Positions 1 to 9,375 of a DNA stretch of 64,000 nt are shown here, piece by piece (positions within the stretch are counted from its first letter, which is position 1; each line of letters opens with the position of its first letter). The notes under the pieces were generated by a model that was given only the letters and a program-made list of their open reading frames with translations, searched no databases and was not told the origin of the DNA. This DNA comes from Daphnia pulex. Taxonomy: Eukaryota; Arthropoda; Branchiopoda; Diplostraca; Daphniidae. The stretch lies in assembly GCF_021134715.1 (NCBI RefSeq), contig NC_060026.1, positions 2,790,001-2,854,000 of the forward strand, given 5' to 3'. A program made the position numbers and the translations under genes.

Positions 1-565
1 AAGGACTCCTTCCGCAGAAAAGTTGATACGTCACACGGGATAAGGGGAGCGGCGCCCTCGTGAATGCGTTCCCAAACACATGATTGTACACGAGGAAAAG
101 AGGTATAGCCCGACATCGGTGGATTCGCCATCAAACGGGATACTATTTACTGCATAAAAAAAGAATAAATGTTATAGGAAATATTTAGGAACCAGCACAA
201 ACAACGAAAAGTTGAAAATGTGGCAGTTAGTAACATTCATTTTATTCAATGAGAGTAGTAGTAGTAAGCAAGTCATCCAAACATACATATAACAGATGAA
301 ACATACCACATCGATGAAGCTGTGACTGCTGCTCACGACAATTTTTAAACCAGCACATGCAAAACTTGTGGATGATGATGATGATGACTAGCTCAGTACT
401 CAATTCTGCATAAAGATGAAAAGGTTATTGAGAAATTAAATTAGGAACAAAGTAAATGGCAAACCATGTTGCCATGCATTGTCTGGGACTCTGGGGGCTT
501 ACATGAAAAGTACTAGTAAGGAACCAAAATTTTAAAAGTTTGGATCAAGTTACTCCTCTCAATGG
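1..565. other. Left-edge non-coding stretch
   Basis: I see no convincing coding sequence here. There is a short GAT repeat near 372-386 and AT-rich sequence. It may be intron or flank of a gene that begins outside the window. Confidence 0.4.
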
Positions 566-781
566 ATGGACTGTGGGGATCAAAAGGGAATCATCCTTTG
601 CAATCTTGGCAATCAAGAAACCAAGAAAATGCTGAGGCCAGAAGCTGACCTAGACGTACACTTTCAGACTGGACAGGAAATCACACTTTATTCGGCCAAA
701 CTTCACCCCGACGACGAGGTCACCAATAATCTCTACCAAACGTTAACAATTCATTTGTCGGGTTATGAGTTTACTGTCTAG
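566..781 (+). CDS. Possible nucleoplasmin-like domain fragment
   Basis: A 71-codon open stretch reads KGIILCNLG, then a DLDVHF segment, a GQEITLYSA segment and IHLSGYE before a stop. This order of beta strands resembles the amino-terminal nucleoplasmin-like domain of insect FKBP39/46 and related histone chaperones, where a (A/P)xxxLDLxF strand and an xVHLxGY strand are typical. The usual first strands are not seen upstream and no FKBP catalytic domain follows before the RING gene. If the resemblance is right, this is an isolated exon or a gene remnant. The assignment rests on short motifs only. It could equally be a chance ORF. Confidence 0.3.
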   Translation: MDCGDQKGIILCNLGNQETKKMLRPEADLDVHFQTGQEITLYSAKLHPDDEVTNNLYQTLTIHLSGYEFTV

Positions 782-1123
782 ACAGTCTTCTACTACTCTA
801 CTACAGAGACCTCTATTGTTTGTTTACACGAAAAATTCTAATAATCAAGAAATTAAAATACAACTTAAAACCTTGGCAAAAATGCATTTCATTTCGTTTA
901 TAGTAAGAAAGGGTACACAGGCAAAAATTATTCGCCTGATTAAATCTGATTATGAATAAAATTATTTACCAAATGATTCGAGCGTCAATCAAGGACGGTA
1001 TTACGAGTCATTGTAGAATCGGTTCGGAAAATTAAAGAAAATTGTGAAATATTTTTAAACATTAATCTGTTTATTCATTTTTCGGCAACGATTGATCCAT
1101 TTTTTTTGTGATGTGATTTTTAG

Positions 1124-2047
1124 TTAATTGCCTGTGTCTGGTTGCAAATCCTGAAAAGTGTATAAATCCAACACAATAAACGGTGTCATACAGCAAAGGC
1201 AGAAAACGAAAGTTGATAACAATTTGTCCGCATAGACATTAATGCTGTTCCCAATCTCAAGAATTTCTTGGTGTAGTTGTTCATCCTCGTCAACATTGAA
1301 ATTAAACAAAGGGAAATTGAATGGGAAGTCATCTTTTGGTTTCTGCTCCGATTTTATAGCGGAAGGGATGATCTGTTCCTTGCATAAAGGGCATGTGGAC
1401 TTAACTTGAATCCAACTCCAGAGGCAACTGTAGCAATAAGTGTGGCCACAGCGAGGTCGCGACGCGTTGACATGGGGACCCAGGCATATAGAGCATACTC
1501 CGTCGTCGAAAATGATCGCGTTTTTCTTTTTCTCTTCTTGATTTACATTTCTGTTCATGTAATACAATTTAATCTTTTTGAAGCAGTTTTCGGTTATGAG
1601 AAGGCAGACGAACCAAATGTGAAAATGGTAAGGACTTGAAATTTTGTGAGACAACGTGATTCCTTCGATGATATTCAACCATCGTAACAAACACTTCAGG
1701 CAAGCTATAGATGTAATGATTGCGAAATAAAAGTCGAAAATCCAACTGTAGGCGTCAAACACAGATCGAGTTACTGGCCGACTTAGTGGAATGAAAATGA
1801 AAGTCAGACCAAGAGTCATTAAAGCAGGAATGCAGGCAATTGAGCCGATCCAAGAAAATTCGTAGAGAAGTTCGTAGAGCCCGTGCCAAAAGACTCCGGC
1901 GATAATCGAAATCAAAATCTTCATCACAAGCAACGTGAAAGTACTTATTTGAATCATATCGTTTGTAGATGAAAATGCTTCAAGATGACAAGATATCGTG
2001 TTATCCCAGAGGGTAGTACTTGCAGGGAGCTGCGGTAAAAACCACAT
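1124..2047 (-). CDS. Multi-pass membrane RING-type E3 ubiquitin ligase
   Basis: An intronless 307-residue frame starts at the ATG at 2047. Four to five hydrophobic segments (about residues 33-51, 64-88, 100-118, 141-157 and one near the carboxy end, 275-300) indicate an integral membrane protein. A complete C3HC4 RING-HC finger follows the middle segments: Cys185, Cys188, Cys200, His202, Cys205, Cys208, Cys219 and Cys222, with the usual Trp and Pro around the E2-binding face (SWIQ, CPLC). Family knowledge: RING fingers of this class recruit E2 enzymes and ubiquitinate membrane or ER proteins. The architecture recalls RNFT- or RNF170-type ligases, but I cannot assign an orthologue. All zinc ligands are present, so the finger should fold. 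Confidence 0.75.
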   Translation of the reverse strand: MWFLPQLPASTTLWDNTISCHLEAFSSTNDMIQISTFTLLVMKILISIIAGVFWHGLYELLYEFSWIGSIACIPALMTLGLTFIFIPLSRPVTRSVFDAYSWIFDFYFAIITSIACLKCLLRWLNIIEGITLSHKISSPYHFHIWFVCLLITENCFKKIKLYYMNRNVNQEEKKKNAIIFDDGVCSICLGPHVNASRPRCGHTYCYSCLWSWIQVKSTCPLCKEQIIPSAIKSEQKPKDDFPFNFPLFNFNVDEDEQLHQEILEIGNSINVYADKLLSTFVFCLCCMTPFIVLDLYTFQDLQPDTGN

Positions 2048-2157
2048 TTTGATGAAAAGTTAATAAATTAATGGAAATAAAAGAAATGTAGAAAAAAGTG
2101 TGTAATACACCACAAAAGCCCCAGTCAAAGAAATGAAACAAAAAAATACAAAAAAAA

Positions 2158-3030
2158 CTAACACTGCTTGAAGTCAACTGTTGTACATTTTTGTTTGACT
2201 GTGTATGAGTTCTGATGTGCCATTAAGTGGGCAACCAGAACCATAGTTCCGTCATTTGATATTACTCCTTTATGTTTGATGGAGTCAGTAGCTGTCTGAA
2301 CCGAAATCGGCAAAGTCAACTCTATCTCGCCTCGAGGGGTGGAGTCGATTGAATCCCGGTGGAATTGCAAATCATTTTTTAGGGAAAGAATCAGGGGGTG
2401 ACAAGACGGAATTTTTTTTGCGTCGATCTCCTCTTTGAAGATAGCTGGAATATCAAACGATATGGGGGGCCAGTCATATGTAACTTTGGCTACGTTACTG
2501 CCGGGACCAGTGCCGACTACTTCAAATTTCACATGGGAAACTCCTCCAGGCATGGTCACCAAAACACACAATTTTTCCTCCTCGGTGTCCGGATCTTTGT
2601 ACACCGACATCAATACCGGTTGATTTTTGGAGACAACGTTGGCATCCATATCCTCCTCTTCGCTGACATTTTCTGGGTCGGACGGCCTGGAACGCTTAGT
2701 GGTGCTGCCAGAAACATCAGCACTGCTCCCGGAGACCCCACTGGCTCCTGATTGGTTTGTTTCCACTGCAAATGATAAAAATGTATACCTTTATAATAAG
2801 AAAATGTTTTAAATTATTCAAAAAAACTTACATCCAAGTCCATATTTGCATTTAAGCTCGTTGAACACACCTCTGAAAACTGGCAGACTGAACTCCATAA
2901 ATTCACGATCTAGCTCGAAAATTTTATGAGGCAATGCATCGGGGGAAATCAGTCCTTTTTTGAACAAATCTTCAAGTATTCTGTGAGCCTTACATGGTGG
3001 AATACGTTTCCATATCTTTTTGGGCGGCAT
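2158..3030 (-). CDS. Two-exon gene resembling the accessory ORF of PIF/Harbinger-like transposons
   Basis: Exon 1 (2832-3030) starts MPPKKIWKRI and joins exon 2 (2158-2765) across a 66 bp intron with clean GT and AG, giving ...YGLG-LETNQ... and about 268 residues. Residues 5-65 have the pattern W..(S/P).A..IL..L...G.I....L...I......F..F....F...F...K. This resembles, from memory, the companion protein encoded next to DDE transposases in some algal and invertebrate PIF-like elements. A Ser-rich acidic linker (SEEEDMD) follows, then an unrecognised beta-rich domain. The gene diverges from the transposase across the 1.2 kb palindrome, so it may be the second gene of that element. A domesticated host gene is the alternative. 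No inactivating lesion is visible. Confidence 0.55.
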
Positions 3031-3256
3031 GTTAACACGAATATGGAAATTAGGTCGATTCAGTACGATTATGCAACAACAAATCAACACTTTTCGTCGT
3101 CTGCACTCTCGACCTTGTTGCCAATTTTATAATTATTTGAATTAATTGATGATTAAGGGAAATAAAATTCAGTATTAGCTAATTAAAGCATTATACAGTG
3201 GAGAAGTATTGGTTATTCCCATTACAATGTTATGAACCATTTAAACAGTTAAGAAT

Positions 3257-3323
3257 GCTGTGGGGATCGAACCACATATCCATTGATTTCCACACCGGTA
3301 CTCTACCATTGAGCTACGGAGTT
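3257..3323 (-). other. tRNA-like unit, left palindrome arm
   Basis: Read on the minus strand it contains TAGCTCAATGGTAGAG, a good pol III A box and D-arm, and GGTTCGATCCC, a B box and T-arm. The acceptor stem does not pair, and the anticodon arm (around ACCGGTGTGGAAATCAATGG) does not form a proper five-pair stem. I read it as a tRNA-derived pol III promoter unit or pseudo-tRNA. Confidence 0.6.
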
Positions 3324-3640
3324 ATATGATACGTGTTGATTTATCTATTATATTAAATGCGCCCTATTGTTCCGTTGCAACTGTCACCACAAGTTGCGCT
3401 TTCTGTGAAACCTTAGCTATCCTTTTTCACAAACGCAACCTGCGCAAACTTTCTTAATCGAACATCTTTCGCCTCGATTTTTGCGAATGTATGATCGCCA
3501 TACAAACTTTCACCAATATGCGCAATAAAACCAGCGAAAGTAGTTAAATAAAAAAACTTACGCACCTACAAGAACGCAAGTTTTGTTCTAGCAGAAGCGC
3601 AAGTTTTTAATAACTTTTAAATAAATCGTGTTTATAATAT

Positions 3641-3705
3641 GTCGATGTAGCTCAATGGTAGAGCTCTTGCACAGCGATCAATAGATCGAAGGTTCGATTC
3701 CGAGA
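3641..3705 (+). other. tRNA-like unit in the palindrome loop
   Basis: It contains TGTAGCTCAATGGTAGAGC (A box) and GGTTCGATTCC (B box) at tRNA-like spacing. The anticodon and acceptor stems do not pair. The anticodon region differs from that of the arm units, so it is a diverged relative. Confidence 0.55.
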
Positions 3706-4061
3706 AAAATCAACAGTATTTGTTAAAATTATTTTTGACATTAGCTTTCGCCGTAAGTTACGTATAAGCGCATCTGCGCATCTGCGCAAGTTGCTAGAAC
3801 AAAACTTGCGTTCTTGTAGGTGCGTAAGTTTTTTTATTTAACTACTTTCGCTGGTTTTATTGCGCATATTGGTGAAAGTTTGTATGGCGATCATACATTC
3901 GCAAAAATCGAGGCGAAAGATGTTCGATTAAGAAAGTTTGCGCAGGTTGCGTTTGTGAAAAAGGATAGCTAAGGTTTCACAGAAAGCGCAACTTGTGGTG
4001 ACAGTTGCAACGGAACAATAGGGCGCATTTAATATAATAGATAAATCAACACGTATCGTAT

Positions 4062-4128
4062 AACTCCGTAGCTCAATGGTAGAGTACCGGTGTGGAAATC
4101 AATGGATGTGTGGTTCGATCCCCACAGC
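4062..4128 (+). other. tRNA-like unit, right palindrome arm
   Basis: This is the mirror copy of the left-arm unit, with the same A-box and B-box sequences and about one base difference (ATGGATGTG against ATGGATATG). It lies about 200 bp upstream of the transposase start and has the same orientation. Confidence 0.6.
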
Positions 4129-4325
4129 ATTCTTAACTGTTTACATGGTTCATAACATTGTAATGGGAATAACCAATACTTCTCCACTGTATAATGCTTT
4201 AATTAGCTAATAATACTGAATTTTATTTCCCTTAATCATCAATTAATTCAAATAATTATAAAATTGGCAACAAGGTCGAGAGTGCAGACGACGGAAATTG
4301 TTGTTTTTGTATTTTTTCGATTATT

Positions 4326-6076
4326 TTGGTGTATTTTTCATCCATGGCATCCGTTGAAACATTCTGGGAAGCTGGGCACAAGATAACTGGACATGACGTT
4401 GACGGAAGCCTAAGTCTAGGTTATCGTCGATTTCGAGCGTTTTTTGGAACGTCGCCCTTAGTGTGTGTTGTTGCTTGGGACATCATGTCTATAGCTCGTC
4501 CAAGAACCTCAAGAGCAGAGCATCTGTTATGGGCTTTGCTGCTGTTAAAACGATATAGTGTTGAGGAAGTTAATGCGGCTTTAACCGGCGTTAGTGAGAA
4601 AACCTTTCGAAAGTGGTCTCACATATTCACGAGGGGTTGTCAACTCGATCCGAAGGTGTACGGATCTTAAATCCAAAAATCATTTTTTCAGATTTTTGGG
4701 ATTTTTTCAGATTTTTTCAGATTTTTTCAGATTTTTTCAGATTTTTTCAGATTGCTATAAAGTCTTATTTTACCAGATGGAACCCCATTGATTGACGTGG
4801 CTTTACTTTACAGGTAATTGTCCAGCGCTGGACAATTTCTTTGCAAACCTCTGACCAAATTTGGAATGTAACTTTGTGCCCAGGTGAAAGTTTGAACTTG
4901 GACGGGCACCGTGAAAAGATAGATCAAAATATTTGTAGTTTTTCTTCTTTATTCATAATTTCGAGAACATCAGGATCACCAAGTACATCTCGGATGTACT
5001 CTTCAATCATGACACTTGACTCATTTACTTTAGCCAACGCACGAATTCCACTAAAATTGAGATCGTTAAGTATTTTTTTAATACTTTCAGGTACAATGAC
5101 CTTGTTTTCTTTTAACAATTCCCATGTATCGTCATCCTCTCTAGAAATACCAGAATTTATAGAAGTCATTTTTCCCATCAAAAATTCCTAGCATGGCACT
5201 GACAGCAGACAGACCAAGAGACAGACAGAAGCCCAAGGGGAATTATTAACACAGTAAGGGGAATTAGAATCGATAACGAAAAAAAATCGATTCTTGTAAA
5301 ATTTTGTCGATTTATTAAACCAAAATTCTCGGAATTTTGGGATTTTTGGGATTTTTTGATTTTTTGATTTTTTTGATTTTTGGGATTTTTTAGGGATTTT
5401 TTTGAAAAAATCCGAGGGTGTACGAGGATTTTTTTGAGTTGACAACCCCTCGCATATTCATCAACCTTCTTGCAGACATGCCCGTTGTAGGTGAAACATG
5501 TCATATTCAAATTTTTTATCAGTTTATACATTTTCTTCAATTCTTTTCAATTAACAGCTTTGCTGGGAAGATCGTTTCCGAAGCGCTCCAAGAGACGCAT
5601 CTACTTTTATTTCTCTTGATGGAACCGATTTTAAAATCATGGAACCATCAGACTTTGATCCAAAATGGTGGTCCCACAAATTCAATGGCCCCGGTTTGCG
5701 ATATGAGGTTGGCATTTGCATACGCACCGGGGATATTGTTTGGGCTCACGGAGGACTTCCGTGCGGCGAATGGCCGGATCTTCGGCTTGCTCGAAATGCA
5801 ATTATTGCAGCCCTTCAACCAGGAGAAAAAATTATAGCCGATCGTGGTTACAATGACCAAAATTTTTTTGACGTTCCTAATGGAAATGCAGATTTGCAAA
5901 AAAAACAAATATTGGCGAGACATGAAACTGTTAACAAACGAATCAAACAGTTTTGCTGCCTGAATTTCAGATTTCGCCATTCTTTACATTTACATCCTCG
6001 ATTTTTCCACGCTGTTGTCAATTTAACTCAGCTGATGAACCAAAATGGCGAACCCTTGTATTCAGTTAATTTTTAA
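4326..6076 (+). pseudogene. PIF/Harbinger- or IS5-like DDE transposase, split by a nested element
   Basis: The first part (start ATG 4326 or 4344) runs to 4629, where an 823 bp element is inserted. The frame resumes at 5461. A small intron then lies between ...DMPV (ending about 5485) and LCWEDRF at about 5557 (gtaggtg...ttaacag). The last part carries the catalytic DDE pattern: DGTDF near 5620, ADRGY near 5840 and HETVNKR near 5925. It also has WWSHKFNGPGLRYEVG and the PCGEWPDL block typical of this eukaryotic transposase group. The stop is at 6076. Apart from the insertion the frame looks intact, so the insertion is probably recent and is the inactivating event. Family role: cut-and-paste transposition. 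Confidence 0.85.
4630..5452. mobile_element. Non-autonomous DNA transposon with 17 bp TIRs and 8 bp target duplication
   Basis: The terminal inverted repeats are CGAGGGGTTGTCAACTC at both ends. The 8 bp target duplication CATATTCA is at 4622-4629 and 5453-5460. Removing the element and one duplication restores the transposase frame. Sub-terminal sequence is rich in a repeated TTTTTTCAGA unit (4688-4755) on one side and TTTTTGA/GGGATTTTT units (5340-5405) on the other. Inside, on the minus strand, 4924-5181 encodes 85 residues (WELLKENKVIVPESI, IEEYIRDVLGD) that resemble the amino end of uncharacterised TE-associated proteins. An 8 bp duplication points to the hAT or P-type superfamilies. No transposase is present. 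Confidence 0.85.
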
Positions 6077-6194
6077 ATTGCAATAACAAATCATCAATAC
6101 CGATTTCAGGGTGTAATTTGTTTATTTCATAGTTTATTTTGGTTCTTCATTTATAATTCATAACTGCAAATGTTAAGCTTATTGCGCTATTTAC

Positions 6195-6312
6195 CGCAGC
6201 TCCCAGAGCAATAGATCCCTGGTCGGTTCTCGGCTGTGTTGGCTTCCCTATCCCGGTTTCAGGGTAAACGTGGTCCGATTTGGAAACATGGATGAGCGCC
6301 TCTAGTGAGTGT
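6195..6312 (+). repeat. Dispersed repeat, copy 1 (inverted relative to copy 2)
   Basis: The block with TCGGTTCTCGGCTGTGTTGG and CCGGTTTCAGGGTAAACG recurs in reverse complement at 9927-10080. The best-matching core is about 80 bp. Weaker similarity continues toward a shared (C)TAGA(T)GGCGCT motif. It sits at the edge of the OSCP promoter and may be the remnant of a MITE. Confidence 0.75.
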
Positions 6313-6334
6313 GTCAGCTACTACGTGAAGCCAG

Positions 6335-6372
6335 CCAATCAGGAAGGGTCTATGAAAAACTCATTGGCCAAT
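6335..6372. promoter_or_regulatory. Two CCAAT boxes upstream of OSCP
   Basis: CCAAT motifs occur at 6335-6339 (AGCCAATCAG) and 6368-6372 (GGCCAATCAC), about 200 bp before the first recognisable OSCP exon. They fit NF-Y sites in a TATA-less promoter of a nuclear-encoded mitochondrial gene. This is a motif-level inference. Confidence 0.4.
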
Positions 6373-6568
6373 CACAGCTTACTTTTCTACATGAAGTGAA
6401 CAATAATAAAAAGGTAGAAATATCCAACTGTCAAACCTCTAAGTTTCAAGCCGAATTTATATTCGATTTTGAATAGCCGGTTGTTTTCGCACAATCCTAA
6501 ATTAATTTGCCGTAATTTATAAAATGTTGTACTATTTTCAATGAATGTTTTTACTTTCCAACTATTAG

Positions 6569-7358
6569 GCTCGTAACTTCAGCACCAGTTCATCATCCCA
6601 GCAGTTGGTGAAGGTAAATCATGTGAGTGTGGTACAGGTACATTTTAACCTAATTGTGTAATTGTTATAGGCTCCAGTCCAAGTTTTTGGGTTGTATGGT
6701 CGCTATGCCTCAGCACTCTACTCTGCTGCTTCCAAACAGAAATCTTTGGACAAAGTTGAGAGCGAGTTGAAGGACTTTCATGCAACTATTGCCAAAGATC
6801 TCGTTTGGCAGAATTCATTGCCAACCCCACTTTGAAGAGATCACTTAAGAAAGATGCTCTTATTTCAGTTGCCAAGAAATTGAAAATGAGTGCTGTTACA
6901 GGCAACTTCCTTGGTAAGTTTTTCTTTTCTATTGGTTTTCACTTCATTCTAATTGTTATTCATATGTTTATGATTACAGAACTCCTTGCTGAGAATGGAA
7001 GACTTAACAAATTGGATGTTGTCACTGGCCATTTCTTTAACATGATGGCTGCATTCAGAGGTGAAGTTGTATGTGAGGTCACCTCAGCCAAGGTAAAATA
7101 TAAATCTAAAAAACATTAAACAATTACATGTTTAAAAAAATCTATTCTTATATCAAGGCCTTGGATGCTGCTACATTGAAAGAGGTTACTGCCGCTCTTT
7201 CTGGATTCTTGCAGAAAGGACAGCCTCTCAAGATTTCAACCAAGGTGGATCCCTCCATTGTTGGTGGACTTGTAGTTGTCCTTGGAGATCGCTACATCGA
7301 CATGAGTTTGGCATCAAAGATTGAACGTTACACCACTCTCCTTAAACAACCCGTCTAG
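6569..7358 (+). CDS. ATP5PO: ATP synthase subunit O (OSCP), mitochondrial; start not found and frameshifted
   Basis: Exons at 6569-6613, 6671-6913, 6980-7092 and 7158-7358 encode [40 protein letters not shown] and the carboxy end [20 protein letters not shown], all diagnostic of OSCP. OSCP joins the F1 head of mitochondrial ATP synthase to the peripheral stalk. Two oddities stand out. First, no in-frame ATG or targeting-peptide exon is visible upstream of 6569. Second, in exon 2 the frame changes by one base near 6800: ...TIAKD is in one frame and [11 protein letters not shown] in the next. The rest is well conserved, so this is either a single-base assembly error or an early pseudogene. It begins just downstream of a dispersed repeat. 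Confidence 0.85.
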
Positions 7359-7820
7359 AAATTTTAAGTTGGCTGCGTTATAGTGGGAAACAAATATGTA
7401 CATCTAATGGCAAAGATATGCTGTAGTGGATATGAAAAATAAAAGAAATCGTATCACGAGGTTCTCCTTGTATGCAAACAAAATTGTCATTGTTATTTCA
7501 AACACCACATTCAGCTAAAGACAATAATTTGTGCACATTATATCTGGTTGAAACATTTGTCTCTTCTTGGTCCATAAGTTCTCGCATATACCTGTGTCTT
7601 CGTTCCCAGTTTCGACTAAGTTCTGTTGGGCAAGCCGAGGATTTCTTTTTGGAACTTTCAACTACTGCCAAATGATCCTTTAGATCGGGAAGATTACTCA
7701 CAAAGCGGGATGAGACTTCAACGAGCTGTCGCATCAATTTAACATTCAGCATGCAGGGAGGGGTAACAAACCAGACGGTCTTCAAATCCTTCTCCTGAGC
7801 TGCTTGAATGATGCTTTTGG

Positions 7821-8207
7821 CGTGAAGTGAAAGACAGGAGAAACAACGACGTACTAAGAGTTTGATATCATGCTGAAGCCGGCTGGAACTAAACCGCTTG
7901 GCGGCGCTGAGCGGTGGTAGGGCAGTTTTACTTTTTGTGTTTACAACATTAGTAGAAGTTAGCTACTGTAGCAAAGTTTTATTGAATTTTCAACATAGCT
8001 TCAGTGAATTTATTTTATGAAGAAGTGAATTTATGTTCTCGAAATGCCTATTTGAATCTTTATTTCCCTTCCCAGTTCCCACTGCTTTGCAAAACTGCCC
8101 TACCACCGCACAGCGCCGCCAAGCGGTTTAGTTCCAGCCAGGCTTCAGCATGATATCAGATTTTGGTCTGTTAGCCTATTCCGTTGTTTCTCCTGTCATT
8201 CTTCTTC
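7821..8207. mobile_element. MULE-like MITE inserted in an exon
   Basis: The element is flanked by the 10 bp direct repeat ATGCTTTTGG (7811-7820 and 8208-8217). The ends are inverted repeats containing GACAGGAGAAACAACG (7833-7848, with the reverse complement at 8182-8197). A second, longer inverted block, with the motifs TGATATCATGCTGAAGCC and AACCGCTTGGCGGCGCT, lies at 7863-7930 and 8090-8158. A 9-10 bp duplication and long inverted ends fit Mutator-like elements. There is no coding capacity. Confidence 0.8.
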
Positions 8208-8385
8208 ATGCTTTTGGATTCGTGAATGTGTGAAGCGACGGAGCATAATACTCGGGCGTATTTGTTAAACGTAGCATAGTTTGGCTCAGCTTCATAGAGT
8301 ACATGCCACAAATTGACCATCAACTGCATTAGCTCACACATGATCCAGGGAGCTTCCACTATAATATATATTCAAGAATTGTTAT

Positions 8386-9375
8386 TTAACAAGCAATCCA
8401 CCACTCAAGTGCACCAAATCCATGGACCCCACTTTTTTTCCCATTCCGCTATGGGACCTAAAAATCTGAAATAATGCAGGCATATCCAGTTTTTTACTCC
8501 GGATTCACCTGTGTTTGCAGAATTTAAATATTCCCTGCCGTTTGGGAGATATTTAATGTTAAAGTTTGGGTTTTTTCAAATTTTAACAATTTTGGGGGGT
8601 CTTTGGTATCGCTTTATGGGTAAATGCTAACCTTTAAAAAAAAACAAATTCTCCCAAAAGTTTGCTCGTCCATCCCTCAATACGAATCCAAAAGGAATTT
8701 ACATTCTAGACTAGATTGGCCGAGTTATTCCCAATCTAGTAAAGTGTAATTTTTACAAGTTTCCCACCAAGCCTAGTCGCCATTTTTTATCACTCTCCCT
8801 CGCGTTCCTGGTGGATGACAGCCGAAGCATACGAGTTCTCTGCACCTCGGGCTTCATATTGCCGGCCACTAGACTATATGAAAGGGCCTACAGTATGTCC
8901 CCCGGTCTAAAGTGAAGGCCAGGAAAGCGTAGCTTGGGCTGTCATCCGCCAGGAACGCGAGGGAGAGTGATAAAAAATGGCGACTAGGCTTGGTGGGAAA
9001 CTTGTAAAAATTACACTTTACTAGATTGGGAATAACTCGGCCAATCTAGTCTAGAATGTAAATTCCTTTTGGATTCGTATTGAGGGATGGACGAGCAAAC
9101 TTTTGGGAGAATTTGTTTTTTTTTAAAGGTTAGCATTTACCCATAAAGCGATACCAAAGACCCCCCAAAATTGTTAAAATTTGAAAAAACCCAAACTTTA
9201 ACATTAAATATCTCCCAAACGGCAGGGAATATTTAAATTCTGCAAACACAGGTGAATCCGGAGTAAAAAACTGGATATGCCTGAATTATTTCAGATTTTT
9301 AGGTCCCATAGCGGAATGGGAAAAAAAAGTGGGGTCCATGGATTTGGTGCACTTGAGTGGTGGATTGCTTGTTAA
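8386..9375. mobile_element. 990 bp near-perfect palindromic element flanked by TTAA
   Basis: The arms (8386 to about 8823, and about 8935-9375) are almost identical reverse complements. They start CAAGCAATCCACCACTCAAG and end with its complement. TTAA sits at both outer ends (8386-8389 and 9372-9375) and can be read as a target duplication of piggyBac or Kolobok type, although here it also fits the palindrome. The loop (about 110 bp) is unique. It lies in an intron of the minus-strand gene and carries no ORF. Confidence 0.85.

Larger units (their letters stand above)
3095..4293. repeat. 1.2 kb inverted repeat (palindrome) with about 515 bp arms
   Basis: The left arm (3095 to about 3609) and right arm (about 3780-4293) are reverse complements with only scattered mismatches, for example ttaaacagtt against the reverse complement of aactgtttac. 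The centre is near 3694 and the loop is about 170 bp. The arm ends sit just outside the start codons of two divergent genes (3030, -; 4344, +), so the two promoter regions are copies of one another. Each arm carries one tRNA-like unit and the loop carries a third. It could be a fold-back transposon or a duplicated promoter within a larger transposon. Confidence 0.9.

Noticed and set aside
3257-3323. Functional tRNA gene call
   Set aside because: A and B boxes are good but acceptor and anticodon stems do not pair, unlike the true tRNA-Cys at 10506-10577.
4688-4755. Tandem TTTTTTCAGA units resembling a short regular array
   Set aside because: Units are only about 10 bp with no spacers. They are sub-terminal repeats of the nested transposon, not a CRISPR.
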